DNA from: Ligustrum vulgare
Lineage: Eukaryota > Streptophyta > Magnoliopsida > Lamiales > Oleaceae
Assembly (NCBI GenBank): GCA_963555705.1
Contig: OY743170.1
Coordinates: forward strand, 31,199,362 to 31,263,361
Length of the DNA: 64,000 nt
Direction of reading: 5' to 3'
Below, piece after piece: positions 23,600 through 36,198 of this stretch. Numbering within the stretch: position 1 is the first letter of the stretch; each line of letters begins with the position of its first letter. The translations under genes were made by a program, and so were the position numbers. The notes below the pieces were generated by a model. That model had not been told where the DNA came from, made no database searches, and saw only the letters and a program-made list of their open reading frames with translations.

Positions 23600-24530
23600 C
23601 TGAATAATGGAGTCCTCACCTCACTCTGAGTACCCTAGGCCTAGGGATAGTACTATCACTATAACTAACTCCACCTGCAACTGATAACTGGTACTATCTT
23701 GCTGTTTTTCTCTCAATTGCACTAAAAAACTCATGTTCTGAACATGACACATCAACCTCATTAACCGTGAGCACACTACTCGATGATCTAACCATCCTTT
23801 TGGCTTCTACACGATAACCTATAATCATCAATCCTCCGGAGGACATCCTAGAAACACATATCTAGCCATAGGTTCAACATTTCCACCCATTCTCGAATGG
23901 TGAAAATATAAGCACAGCCAAAAGTCTACAGCATAAAATGATCAACACATTTATTATGCAATCTATCATGAGTAGTATCACAAACCTAAAGAAAAAGAAA
24001 CACGACGTTGCTTACCACGCACACGGCGATCACATAAAAGGAAATCCGACATATAGCTATTTCCAAGCACGCTTTTATGAAACATACCACACACACAATG
24101 ACCACATAAATGCATAGAAGACATACAGTCTACATATAACCCGCATTTATCACATAAGGTACATAAGACCCACGGTCTCCTACAACAGCACCTATATCAT
24201 CAAGAAGCTTCTTATCATTCATCCCTGTACCCGTAGTGTGCAACTCATACAAGTCATTTTTGTTGGTAAACGAAACAGAGAAATCAACACCTCTAATCAC
24301 ATAAACAGTGGTAACACACACACACACCATCTCTTGTAACTCCCTTACACGTTACAAGAACACCCTTAATAATTTTCATGAGCCCACGCTCAATTTTACC
24401 AGTCAGACCCATCTTTTCTAATTGACCCACATATATCAAATTCATATTCATCTCATGAATATATCTAACTCCACTAAAAAATGAGCACATAGCCCCCATC
24501 AAATTTAACAGAAATATCACTCATCCCAAC
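23600..24530 (-). pseudogene. Ty1/copia gag-pre-integrase and integrase C-terminal fragments
   Basis: On the minus strand 24520-24293 reads IHEMNMNLIYVGQLEKMGL, then GLMKIIKGVLV. This matches the gag-pre-integrase domain (PEMKRNLISVGQLE-type block) of copia elements. Further downstream on the same strand, about 23960-23640, broken frames read MARYVFLG, GYRVEAKRMVRSSSS and TVNEVD. This resembles the end of a copia integrase, where the proteins carry a FLGY...KGYR...V-R-SRDV.F-E pattern. The central integrase is unreadable. Many frameshifts and stops; an old copy. Confidence 0.6.
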
Positions 24531-25008
24531 ACTCTTGTATGCAATGTCATTACACAACACAATGTGATCATTGTCATGTTCATCAAATTTTTGAACAAAT
24601 CAATATGAGATACAACATGAGAATATGTGCTAAATCAAGTAGCCATTAATGCATATGAAATTTCACAATTAAATTTATATCACAGGAGTCAATAGGATTT
24701 AATAACACATATTCCTCATTCAGGTCCAAATTAGAACAAGATACCACATACTCCTCATCTCTCTCTATCTATCTATTTATTCATGTTTCTTTTTATAACA
24801 ATCATATAAAGTGACCAAAACAACAACAAATAAGTCAAGAACTCTCTTGCAAATCTCACTACTATTTCAAGTCAAGATTTACTATAATCTCACTACTATT
24901 TCTAGTCAAGATTAAATACCATTGGATACCCAAACTTGGAGAGAGACACTTATTTCACGTTTGATAAAGCATTTGACCCACATATATGGCTAGTAACTTA
25001 TATAAGTG

Positions 25009-25190
25009 GAAACTTGTATCTAGTCTAGTTATTTATTACCACTGATCCGATCTATAGAAATAACGTACCAATTAGAAACACTAACCTCGTCACTCCATTT
25101 AGTGACCTATTTAAATAGAAACTTGTATCTAATCTAGTTATCAACCACCATTGATCGTACCAACTAAAAATACTAACCTCGTCACTACCT
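25009..25190 (+). repeat. Tandem duplication, about 110 bp unit
   Basis: GAAACTTGTATCTARTCTAG at 25009 and 25118, each followed by ACTAACCTCGTCACT. Confidence 0.65.
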
Positions 25191-25411
25191 ATCTAATCTA
25201 ATCAAACAATTAACAGGTCCAAGAAGCAACAATAACAAATCAACATCAAACAAAGCTCAGGAAAACAAGTTGCTACCGACAAGGTGACTTCAAAAAATAA
25301 TTAACCTAAATAGATTGCTACCAGCAAGGTAAAGCAATAAAAAAAGTAAAAGTTTAGGTATATCACCGAGCGAACAATGAGTGTTCATATTGCATTTGGA
25401 ATCTTGCAAAA

Positions 25412-25693
25412 CTAACTTCGAAAATAGACACAGCAGGTAGAAATGATGAAACTGCCCAAAATGCGTTCCCTGGACCACCACCGGCGCCGCGGCCAGACCA
25501 CCGCCGGCCGCCTCGGTTCTACCACCGAAAATCCAAGAAAATTATTGAAGCTTCTCCTCAGGCTCGCGAGTTGAACGATACAAACCATTTCCCGATCTAA
25601 ATTTTCTACCGGCCGAAATTTGATTTTAAAGTTCCAGTTGTCACTTTCTTTTCCGGTCAAATCCGCTACTGCCGGCTGCTGGATTCTACCCAA
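25412..25693 (-). pseudogene. Possible copia gag N-terminus
   Basis: The minus-strand frame starts MGRIQQPAVADLTGKESDNW, resembling a copia gag opening (…L.G..Y.NW...MK), followed by KIKF. It then becomes Arg/Trp-rich in a GC-rich patch. Its place, 450 bp inside the LTR at 26150 and upstream of the gag-pre-integrase block, is right for gag. The match is short and I give it low weight. Confidence 0.35.
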
Positions 25694-26149
25694 AGTTTGG
25701 TCTAGTGTCCTCCTCGAAGTTGCGGTCCTGCTGGTGCCTTTACTTCGTTGGATGGATGGTCAGAAGTTAGATTTTGAAAAAATGTCAGTGAACCCGGTTT
25801 TGGCCTCGCTTCTCGGTCGACTTCACATATTTTTTTCCCTCTCTGGTCGGTTCTCGGTTGGTGCTTCTTCGCCTGACTTCACTAGCTCCAGTCACTTCTG
25901 CAGACACGGTCATTACACTACTTGCTTCCCAGCCTTTGATTTCTCCTAGCACCGCCGCTTCCGTCTTCACAGTTCTTTACCGGCTTCTACTGATTTCTGG
26001 ATGGTGCCTCTGTTCAACTGATTTCTTTTAGCCTGGTTTCACTTTCTTGGACTGTGCATTGCCTTCCACCTTGAATTTTCGAGTCAGCTGCTTCTTGGAC
26101 TCGGCAGTGGCAATTTTTCAATTTCTTTTTGTTTCTTTTCACTTCCTAA

Positions 26150-26732
26150 TTTTGTGATTATCGCGGATAACATATAATAATAATCAAGAAAACATAACAA
26201 GATCAAAGAACACAATCTTGATGATCCAGTTCGATGCCAAATCACACCTACATCTGGGGGCTTCGGATCGAGCCCGTTCCACTAGCCAATACCAATGAAA
26301 GTTCTTTACAAGATTCCCGCACACAAACCGGGCGCCAATTCCTTCACAAGGAATTACCAAATCACAACCCCTATTCTCTAAAATATCACCGCACCATAAT
26401 ACTACACAAAATCACTTCCAATTAGCCTATACAAGGACTCAATTATGCTACAAAGTATTTTTCTACATGGTGCAAGAACTCGGGTGGATTACACAAGAGA
26501 GGAGAGGAAGAGGGATAATCTATTCTATTCCATTCCATTATGCCAAATGAACCCAAGTCAAAAATATATTAATTTCCAACTTAGTCCTAACCATAGGATC
26601 TTGATCAATGGTCCACAATATATGCATAATAACAATAATTACAGCTTTAAGTCTTCCAACTTTAAGCTGGTTGCTAATTAGGCCCTCCAATTATGAAATG
26701 TTCAGATTTGGGAATCACATATCAATATTATC
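26150..26732 (-). mobile_element. Truncated copia LTR related to 21551-22283
   Basis: Starts inside the LTR (AATTTTGTGATTATCGCGG), lacking the first 30 bp or so and any PBS, and ends at CACATATCAAT. Single-base differences and small indels separate it from the other copy. As the right-hand copy of a minus-strand element it would be the 5' LTR of the copia fragments at 23.6-25.7 kb. Confidence 0.65.
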
Positions 26733-26754
26733 AAATGTAAATGTTGAATTAAGA

Positions 26755-26850
26755 GGATGGCATTTTTGTTCAGGTTATTTCGATACATGGAATTATTGTG
26801 AATCCTTATGAAATAAATTCGGTCAGGATGGTAAAGGTGTGGAAAACAAA
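26755..26850 (+). pseudogene. Ty3/gypsy RT C-terminal scrap
   Basis: A plus-strand reading VISIHGIIVNPYEINSVRM resembles the FLGHVIS..GI.V.P.KI..V block at the end of Ty3/gypsy RT. It lies just left of the tandem duplication, whose 5' part may be decayed continuation of the same pol. Confidence 0.4.
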
Positions 26851-26856
26851 TTGAAT

Positions 26857-29800
26857 ATCTTCATGATGCAAAATTAAAGAAAGTGTATTACCACTCAGTA
26901 TGTGTGGTTATCAAAATTTGTGTGGTTATCAAAATTAGTGTGGTTATTGAGATTAGAAAATCTTTTATATAAATTTTACACGATAGGTATTGATCAATGT
27001 TGTGATACGTGTATACTTGGAGGCAGTATGTAAGAAACCTTTCTTATTCCAATGAGAATTAAAAGTAGTTGTATTATGAAAACTTCTGAAGAATTTTGTT
27101 AACATGTCGATATTAAAGAGGATAAATTATATTTAAAGGCATGATCAATAATTGAAGAATTTATCTTATCATGCATGTGATTAGACTTAATAAATCCCTG
27201 AGTCCGAAAAATTAATGATAATTGAATAGAAAGGAAAGATGTTGACAGCTAGCAAAAGAATGTGATAGATTGTAATTATACTGATTTTTACGAATTCACT
27301 GTAAAGCTATTACTTGTTTCTTGTTCGATCCTAATATTTTAAATGTTAAAATGGAGAATATAAAGGTAGTCAATTATTATTTGTAAACATTTCCTTAGAT
27401 CTTTGCTTTGCTGGTATTTGCGATTTTACTAATGTTTATGAACTAGGGCTTCGCTGTTCTTCTGTGGCTTATTTCTTATTCCTAAGTTATTGGAGGTTAT
27501 TCAATTGATTTAAAGGAACGACTTTGAGGATTGTAAGATTATTATCATTCAGAAGCATTTATGTTTTGGGCACCAGTTCTTCTGTTACACCTATTTTTAA
27601 TAGACATTTTTGTATATTTGTATAATGGCTGAAACTAATTACTCAATCTAAATATGCGATCAATTTTTTTTAAACATGGCATAAGCATTCACACAATATA
27701 ACAATAGTATATCGAGATAAAAGACTATATAGACTTTTTACATTGAGGTTACAAAAGTATAGACACCCCCACTTTATAAGTCATATGTACATGCACTACA
27801 AGATTTCAAAATACAGTACAAAAGACTTTAGAACAAAATGATAGCCCACAAAATAACCTTCCGGGTAGTCATCTATGTACATTGATCCTCGAAATCTTGT
27901 AAGAGATTCATAGTCAGCAAGGTCATCTGTAACGCCCCGAGTTCCGAGGAGCGCGGGAACGTCACTTTTCTAAATTCTTGAATAAACTTTGTTGCGGAAA
28001 AATGATTAAATATTAAATATCGCATTTATCGAATAAAAGTTTAGCGATAATTCAAATGGAATAAGTATTTTCGTACAAATTTGTAAAAATGACAATTCTT
28101 GATAAAATGAAATAATCATTTCAAAGTTCACGACTTTTAAAAAAATATCAATTTGTAATTTTCCGTCATTGCCCATCACTCGCCATCGTCTCCGAAATCT
28201 GCAAAAGTTGTTAAAATAACGGGTTGAGCATTTCAAAAATGAAATACTCAGTAGACTCATCGCCAATAATTAATCTACAAGATAATTGAACGAGAAATTA
28301 TGCAAATAATGTAGTGACATTCTTTTCTTATTCATAGGCATCACATAGTGAACGTAAATGAACACATTCTTTTCTTTTCTTGGCTAGCAGATAAGTTATG
28401 CCCAGCATAACAAAATTCTTTATCTCAAAAGAGATATTCTTTTCTCATGCAATTAAGCATAAAATCACACAAATCCACATAACACATGCAATTATAATAT
28501 AAATCAATTAGTGGGGGCGAGTCTACCTTAAACTTAACGAGTGTGGTTGAGCGGGAATGACTTCAATCTTTCAAATCTCCGTACGCCTCGTCTAGCCAAT
28601 AAGTTAAATTAGTCTTTTAGAAATTTATAGTTTAAAAATGATAAATTACAATTTGAGGACTGAAATTGATGATTTGAATGTTGATGGACTAAATTGAATA
28701 TTTTTTGAAAGTTGAGGGACTAATATGAGTACTTTGAAAGGCGAGGGACTAAAATGAATATTTTGAAAGTTGAGGGACTAAAATGTAAATTTTCAAAAGT
28801 TGGGTCGGAGCTCAAAATGAATATTAAACAATAGGGCTGAAATAATTGATTTAAAAGTGAAGTGGCTGATTGAAAACCATTTAAAACTTAAGGACTGAAA
28901 TTATAAGTTTTAAAACTTTATGGCTTGAAATAAAACATTTTAAACAAACAGGGACTGAAACTTATTACTTTCAAAATTGGTCACTAAAATGGGCTTTTCG
29001 AAAATTAGTGGGCTGACTTATAAGATTTTAAATTTGCAGGGATTGAATTGAACGGTTCATAAATTTTGGGACTAAAATAAATTTTGAAACTTAAATCAAG
29101 ATTTTAAAATATTTAAAACTATAGGGACTGACTTTTAAAACATAATAAGACTAGGGACTGAAATGATAATTAATTAAACGTTGGGGCTAAACATTAAATT
29201 TCCAAAATATCTAAATATATAATATATATGTATAACCATATTCTCTCTCTCATTTCTGTTAACAGAGAAAAGAGACGAGAGGGAGACGCGACGGAGGTGA
29301 GCGATCGGACCATTGCCGGTTCGGTCTACCGGCGTTCTTGTACCGGCACACCGGTGGTGATAGCGCCGCCATCATTTAGCGACGGAGGAGGTGGGTGCGG
29401 TTTGGGTGCGAAAACAGGGCCAAATCGCGGTTGGAAGGTTGCGATTTGGGGGCTCCGCCGGCGAAAATCCGTGTGATGATTGAGGTACGTGTATAGGTTA
29501 TGTTTATTCTTGAATTTTGGGTTTGATTTGGGGAGAAAATGGCTTGGATTGAAGGCGCGCAGTAGGTGGGTTTTGATGATGTCGAGTGGTGGTTGCGGTT
29601 CCGGTGGTGGTGACTGGTTGCGGGTGGTGTGGTGGCGACTGTGGTGGTTCGATATACGAATTTGGGTTGAGCAGTGGACTAAAAAATGGAGGTTCGATGG
29701 TGGAGATGGAGGTGACGAGTGCGGGCGTGTCTCTGCGGATTCATGGCAGTGACTTTGGTTGTGACATTGGCTTCGGTTGGGTGATGAATTGATGATGTTA

Positions 29801-30892
29801 GTGTGAGATTTGGGTGGTTCCATTTTCGACTGTGTGGTGGTATTGTGGTGGTTCTTGGTTGGTGCAGACGGTGGTGGAGTTCATTAAATTGGGCTGTTGG
29901 AGAACTGGGCAGATTGTGGTTACTGAAATTGCAGTTCATAGATGGTCGGATGATGATGGTGGTGTTCGAACGGTTTGGGTTGGTTTGGAGTCTGCGTGAC
30001 GGGGTGTTGAGGTCTAGGCGGCAGTGTGATTGTGAAACTGGGCTCGATGGTGTTCGATTGTAGTTGGATGGATGGAGACTTGGCAGCTTGGTGGCGGCAT
30101 TATGGCAGTGGGCAGGGGCGGTTCTGAAGAGGTGAATGAAGGCAGTGATGGGTGGATGAATGAAACCGTGTGGTGATGTTGGATTCGAAAATGGTGGCTG
30201 CAGTTTGAGGCTCTGGTATGTCGAAGGGGAAAGAGGTGAGGGATGTATTTAATAGTTGATTTAGGTGTTAAACATGGTAGATTAGGTTAAATCTGGATTC
30301 ATGGAAAATTGTGAGAATTTTGGAAGTGAATACGGTTGTGTAAGGAAATACTTGGAAAATAAGTTGTTGATTTAGTTGGGCCAAGAATGACTTATTGAGT
30401 TTTAAATGGGCTTGAGTGATTGGTAAAAAATATTTGGGCTCGATAAATTGGATTGGATTAAAACAGTTGAAATCTGGACTTAATATAATTAATACTTGGA
30501 CTTTGAAAATAAACTGTGATATTGAAATATATTTGATAAAAATTAAAATTTGACTAAGTATTTGAATAAATTAAATTTTCCACTTAACTGGCTAGACGAG
30601 CACGCGTTTAAAAATAAAATAACTAAATGATGGGTAAGGTCGAAGCGACACATTTTTAAAAATATTTATTTGAATAAAATCACGAAAATTTCTCGGTCGT
30701 TACATCATCTCTGAAGTTTCATGCTCACCTACAATGCAAGAACTACATAAGCTAATTCCCAATAAGTAAATATCATGCATGCCATGATTATGAATACGCA
30801 ATATTGCGATTTCCTTCAAAAACATAATGTTATAAATGCATCATATTCAAATATTGACCAAAATGAGCTCAAAACATTTCGATTGACAATCT
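26857..30892 (+). repeat. Tandem duplication, copy A (interrupted by a solo LTR)
   Basis: The segment starting CTTCATGATGCAAAATTAAAG near 26857 and ending GATTGACAATCT at 30892 is repeated directly behind itself (copy B). Without the inserted LTR the unit is about 1.25 kb. Copy A has an extra 19-21 bp TGTGGTTATCAAAATT repeat near 26905-26940. It includes the first part of the LTR that is complete in copy B (27583-27927 plus 30710-30892). Confidence 0.9.
27928..30704 (-). mobile_element. Solo chromovirus-type LTR (2777 bp, TSD TCATC)
   Basis: TGTAACGCCCCGAG...CGGTCGTTACA is flanked by TCATC at 27923-27927 and 30705-30709. The minus strand starts TGTAACGACCGAGAAATTTT, like the LTR at 6326, and the TACTGAG-type block lies near its minus-strand end, so orientation is minus. 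The uninterrupted site survives at 31937 in copy B. ORFs in its GC-rich middle (29.2-30.1 kb), rich in Trp/Gly or His/Pro, are composition artefacts. Confidence 0.93.
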
Positions 30893-32124
30893 TCATGATG
30901 CAAAATTAAAGAAAGTGTATTACCACTCAGTATGCGTGGTTATCAAAATTAGTGTGGTTATTGAGATTAGAAAATCTTTTATATAAATTTTACACGATAG
31001 GTATTGATCAATGTTGTGATACGTGTATACTTGGAGGCAGTATGTAAGAAATCTTTCTTATTCCAATGAGAATTAAAAGTAGTTGTATTATGAAAACTTC
31101 TGAAGAATTTTGTTAATATGTCGATATTAAAGAGGATAAATTATATTTAAAGGCATGATCAATAATTGAAGCATTTATCTTATCATGCATGTGGTTAGAC
31201 TTAATAAATCCTTGAGTCCGAAAAAGTAATGATAATTGAATAGAAAGGAAAGATGTTGACAGCTAGAGAAAAGAATGTGAAAGATTGTAACTATACTGAT
31301 TTTTACGAATTCACTGTAAAGCTATTACTTGTTTCTTGTTCGATTCTAATATTTTAAATGTTAAAATGGAGAATATAAAGGTAGTTTATTATTATTTGTA
31401 AACATTTCCTTAGATCTTTGCTTTGTTGGTATTTGCGATTCTACTAATGTTTATGAACTAGGGCTTCGCTGTTCTTCTGTGGCTTATTTCTTATTCCTAA
31501 GTTATTGGAGGTTATTCAATTGATTTAAAGGAACGACTTTGAGGATTGTAAGATTATTATCATTCAGAAGCATTTATGTTTTGGGCACCAGTTCTTCTGT
31601 TACACCCCTTTTTAATAGACATTTTTGTATATTTGTATAATGGCTGAAACTAATTACTCGATCTAAATATGTGATCAATTTTTTTTAAACATGGCATAAG
31701 CATTCACACAATATAACAATAGTATATCGAGATAAAAGACTATATAGACTTTTTACATTGAGGTTACAAAAGTATAGACACCCCCACTTTATAAGTCATA
31801 TGTACATGCACTACAAGATTTCAAAATACAGTACAAAAGACTTTAAAACAAAATGATAGCCCACAAAATAACCCTGTGGGTAGTCATCTATGTACATTGA
31901 TCCTCGAAATCTTGTAAGAGATTCATAGTCAGCAAGGTCATCTCTGAAGTTTCATGCTCACCTACAATGCAAGAACTACATAAGCTAATTCCCAATAAGT
32001 AAATATCATGCATGCCATGATTATGAATACGCAATCATGCGATTTCCTTCAAAAACATAATGTTATAAATGCATCATATTCAAAAATTGACCAAAATGAG
32101 CTCAAAACATTTCGATTGACAATC
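30893..32124 (+). repeat. Tandem duplication, copy B (uninterrupted)
   Basis: Nearly identical to copy A by eye, and ends at the same GATTGACAATCT. It contains the empty target site AAGGTCATCTCTGAAG at about 31930-31945. Junctions show short shared ATCTT sequence. Confidence 0.9.
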
Positions 32125-34341
32125 TTTCCTTTTCACTAGGCCCTTGACCAATCTACTATGCATCAGAAAGAGCTCTGTGTAATATCAAATCAATATCAAT
32201 AATTCAATGGCCAATATGTCATCGACACATTCGAGTGGACCAGCCTCCCGTGACCACTAGAGGTACATCTCCTATCGGCCTCTAAGATCACACAAGAAAT
32301 ATCCCACACACGGTGTCAATAATCATAATACAACAAATGCACAGTAAAGTGGTCCACCCTCCCATAACCCACCAAGGACTCCCCCTATCTCTCCTTATAT
32401 TCATCAAGAGGTCTCACTTACTTGCCAAAAATATCGCAGCATGCCTCGCATGCCTCAGTTCCCTAGTAGTGATCAATAAAACATTTTGTAATACGATTCA
32501 CTTCTCGAATCATTTCGTGCATGCTAGATATCAAACTTTATAGTGTGTCGTGAATGCACGTGTCAATGCTCATGCATAAAATACATGATTAAAATGATGT
32601 CTAGAATACATATTCAATCATCGTGTTCAATATAAGATATAAAACTTTCCAACAAGTACTATGCTCTTGCATTGTAGTTGTAAGTGAATTTTTACTTACC
32701 TTTCACCTTTGTATGTGCGTGTGTTCTCTACAGGTGTAAGTCAAGTCCCTCTTTCCACTTAAAGGCGGAAAACAACATGTATTGTTACTTAGTATTAAAC
32801 ACAGCTCTTAAGCTCACAAGCTTAATACACACATTCCTTTACTATAACCATTAATGGTCAAGACAATCTAGATAATCCTAGGACTTCAAGTAGTAGCCCC
32901 AAACTTCCCCCTGTTACCAAGTTCAATGGGTGTAAAACACATTTATTTGGATCAATAATGTCCTAACACTCATTGAAATCAACTTTCCAAGCTTTAGAGG
33001 TGACTAGTAAACATGTAAGGGTGAAACTATATAAAATCTGAAAATGGACAGATTCTGATTTTAAGTCTCAGTTGCTGCACGGGTTGGTTTCATTCACGGT
33101 TTCACACCATTAATCATATCTATTCATTCCAAAATTCTTACCATAAATTTATGACATGTATATGAAGGTAAGCGTGTCCCAAAATTACACAAAGTTCTAG
33201 ATTTAAAGCTTCAAAATCTGTTCATTTCACAATACATCAAACCAAGAATTTCACAAAGACTTTTTTGAGTTCTACTCTAATTATCATGCCTCAAGAAAAG
33301 TTCTATCCCACAAAGATTTATTTAAACACCTTTAACTCATATATAAACACATTCAAATGGATAAATATGGTATTCCTCAAGATATAATTCAAAACCAATG
33401 GTTAAATCATCAAAGGCCATCAATTCCCAGATTTGCCTCTAAGATTGTACTCACTTTATTTCAATCACTAACCATTCTCTCGTCATCATAAACTCACCAA
33501 AACATACCAACATCACTTAAATCGAGTTCAAAGATTAAATAGGTTATAAAACACTCAAGAGTAATGAATGAAAACCTCAAAACTTTGATACTTGTGTAGG
33601 ATTTCAATTCCTAGATCCTGTTTTTTTCCTAATTCTCTTTAGCTTTCTAATTTTCTCTCTCATTTAGGAGCTAGAGTCGTGATAACTCCTTAGTGGTTAA
33701 GTAACAAGTTACCAAAGTACAAGTGTACATAAGAAAGCATGAGGTTGCAACTTCCTTTTTATTTCTGATTTTGTACCAACATTCTCAAGTCCAAATCACG
33801 TGTCCTTGACATATTTCAAGATGTTTTCCATGTAATTCAATAACCGTAGGATCCTATTTTTGATTATGAAGTAATTTCCTTAACTGTTAATTCGAATCCG
33901 TTCCTGATTGACATCCGATCTCCATCGATTTCTATAATCCCCACTTCAATATTTATCACTTCACTTTAGCCAAATAATATTACATCGTGATCATACCATC
34001 TTATACCTAATGTCCAAATTATGTTATATACTTACTAGGTTTTAGGATAGCCTTAATCAATCTGAAATAAAAGTTTAAGATCTCACCGATCATAAGTACG
34101 AGGCTTTCCAAATTATCGTTGAGTAACAATTCATTATCCACCACTTGATGAACCTAATTTTCCACCATAGCTCAACACAAAATTGATCATCTAAGTCAGG
34201 AAGTTTGAAGTATAATACCTTAAAAGAAAGTACAATGAGTCATCAATGTAAATGCAAATGCAAATGCAAATGGCAATGTCAATCATATGTGATGCATAAA
34301 TGATATTAGTCATGTTTTAGTTTGAAGTTCAGGGTATTACA
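31598..34341 (-). mobile_element. Solo chromovirus-type LTR (2744 bp, TSD TCTTC)
   Basis: TGTTACACCCC...GGGTATTACA, flanked by TCTTC at 31593-31597 and 34342-34346. The minus strand begins TGTAATACCCTGAAC, a common start of plant Ty3/gypsy LTRs. Its first 527 bp on the plus strand are part of the tandem duplication. Confidence 0.85.
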
Positions 34342-34346
34342 TCTTC

Positions 34347-34873
34347 AAAGCAAACAGTCTAGGCCCTTGTATACACCTTCAAATTCTCACTTCTTTTGTT
34401 CCAATTTTTTCACTTCCACTTTATTAATGGGAATTTTTATAAGGTATAACTATTAAAAGAGGAAGATGATTGCTAATCCGTTTCACGAGTTATTCATAAG
34501 GTGAAATATTATGTATAAAAAAACTTGAATGCCTTTTTTTAAATAGACTGGATTAAAGAAAATATAAATATCAATTTGTCTTGTATACTCTTATTTTAAC
34601 TTACCATACATTTCATTTCATATGTTACTATCAAATTACATATTGGTCATTTTTTCCTTCCAACTGAATTATGTTATCTACCTTTCTAATCATATTTCTC
34701 TTTAGTGTGTAATTATGGAATTTTTATTTTTTTTAATCCTCAACATATTTGACACCAAGATTATGCAAAATTAACCCTAGAATCTGAGATACGAGACAGT
34801 CCAGGGCTGCAAAATATAGTTTATTCCCCTCTTTTTTCCTTTGTGAAAAAGAAAATTTATGAAAATTCATTTC
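34347..34873 (+). other. No feature recognised
   Basis: AT-rich DNA between a solo LTR and a hAT element; no coding signal or repeat seen. Confidence 0.3.
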
Positions 34874-34881
34874 CTTCTTTG

Positions 34882-35761
34882 TAGGCCTAGGGAAAAGAAC
34901 CAGAACCAGTGGTTCGGTTCGGTCTCGATTTGGTTCGGTTCTATCAAAATTTTAAACGATTCTGGTTCTAAAAATCAAGAACCATCGGTTCCGGTTTTGG
35001 TTCCGGTTCTTGGTTCAAAACCAGAACCAGAACAAAACACAATTTTTTTATTTTTTTAAAATCTAAATTCAAAAAGAAAAAAAAAATCATCAATTCTTAA
35101 TCCAGTCCATTAGTCAATATAAATTACCCAACAACTATTAACTCATTCAAAATTACAATAACTATTAGGAAAACAAGTAATAAACAAAACATCATAGATT
35201 ACAAATCATTTTTCTTTATCAAGTTCTGTCGTTCAGTTTCAAATCTTCAACCGTCAAGCCTTCAGCCGTTAGTTCTTCGAGAATCAACAAACAATAAATC
35301 TTCAGTCTTCATCATACAATTAATTCTTATATTGTTTTCAAGGATTTGCTAGACTTATGTGACTGTTCCCTGAAAAGGTGGAGAATTACGATAAGAAATT
35401 GAAGATTTTTTAGGAGAGCACAAACACGTGAATGAGGAGATACGTTACTGTCTGAAGGGAGTAAATATTTTGATGTCAAAGATTTTGAGTGTTGTACTCG
35501 TAATTTGATCAAGGTCGATGACCTTACTGTCTTACGACTCTTATCAGCCGAAATCTACCATGACTTATTCGTTTAAGTTTGAAAATTTTAGTTTAGAAAA
35601 TCAGAACCAGAACCAAAATCAAAAGAACCGAATGGTTCGGTTCCGGGTCGATTCTTCTCTTGCAAAAGGAACAAACGGTTTTTCTTTCAAAAGAACTATC
35701 GGTTCTTAGTTAGGTTCGATTCCCTAGGAACTAGAACCATATGGAACCATGCACACACCTA
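34882..35761 (+). mobile_element. Non-autonomous hAT element (880 bp, 8-bp TSD CTTCTTTG)
   Basis: CTTCTTTG occurs at 34874-34881 and again at 35762-35769. The element begins TAGGCCTAGGGAAAAGAACC and ends GGAACCATGCACACACCTA, so the TIRs are short and imperfect (TAGG/CCTA). Both ends carry repeated GGTTCGGTTC/GAACC subterminal motifs. The 8-bp duplication and subterminal repeats are hAT hallmarks. No transposase is encoded. Confidence 0.85.
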
Positions 35762-35769
35762 CTTCTTTG

Positions 35770-36198
35770 CATTAACCTTGTGCAAAAAAATAAATAAGTA
35801 AATAAATAAAAATTGTCCTCCTTTGACTTTGTCCTTGAATACTCCATTCAATATGATTTTGTGGATGTCATTAGCGAAGTGTTGAAAAAATGGGGAAGGG
35901 TGTTATGTAAAAATTCACTAGAAATTTCCATCTTTAGCAATAATATCAACTTGAGGCCTGTAATAAGGGGAAAAAATATTTTTTCCTTTCATAAATTAAA
36001 CAAACCATTAATTTGGTATTAATTAACATATGAAATATCATACCATGCCATATGAGATTTCCATGCTTTGAACCCGACCATAATCATGACATTCCTCCCT
36101 TTTAAGTCACTCTCCTAAAGAGAAAAAGTTACCAAATATTGAAGAAGAAAACCCTGATGAAATAACTTGAAATACACACTCAATTAAGCTTTGGAGTT
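35770..36198 (+). other. No feature recognised
   Basis: AT-rich sequence between the hAT element and the LTR at 36199; a 69-codon frame at 35813 has no family resemblance. Confidence 0.3.

Noticed and set aside
29326..29823. 165-codon minus-strand frame rich in His, Pro and Asn, and overlapping Trp/Gly-rich plus-strand frames
   Set aside because: They lie within the GC-rich part of a solo LTR; composition bias alone keeps several frames open, and no family block is present.
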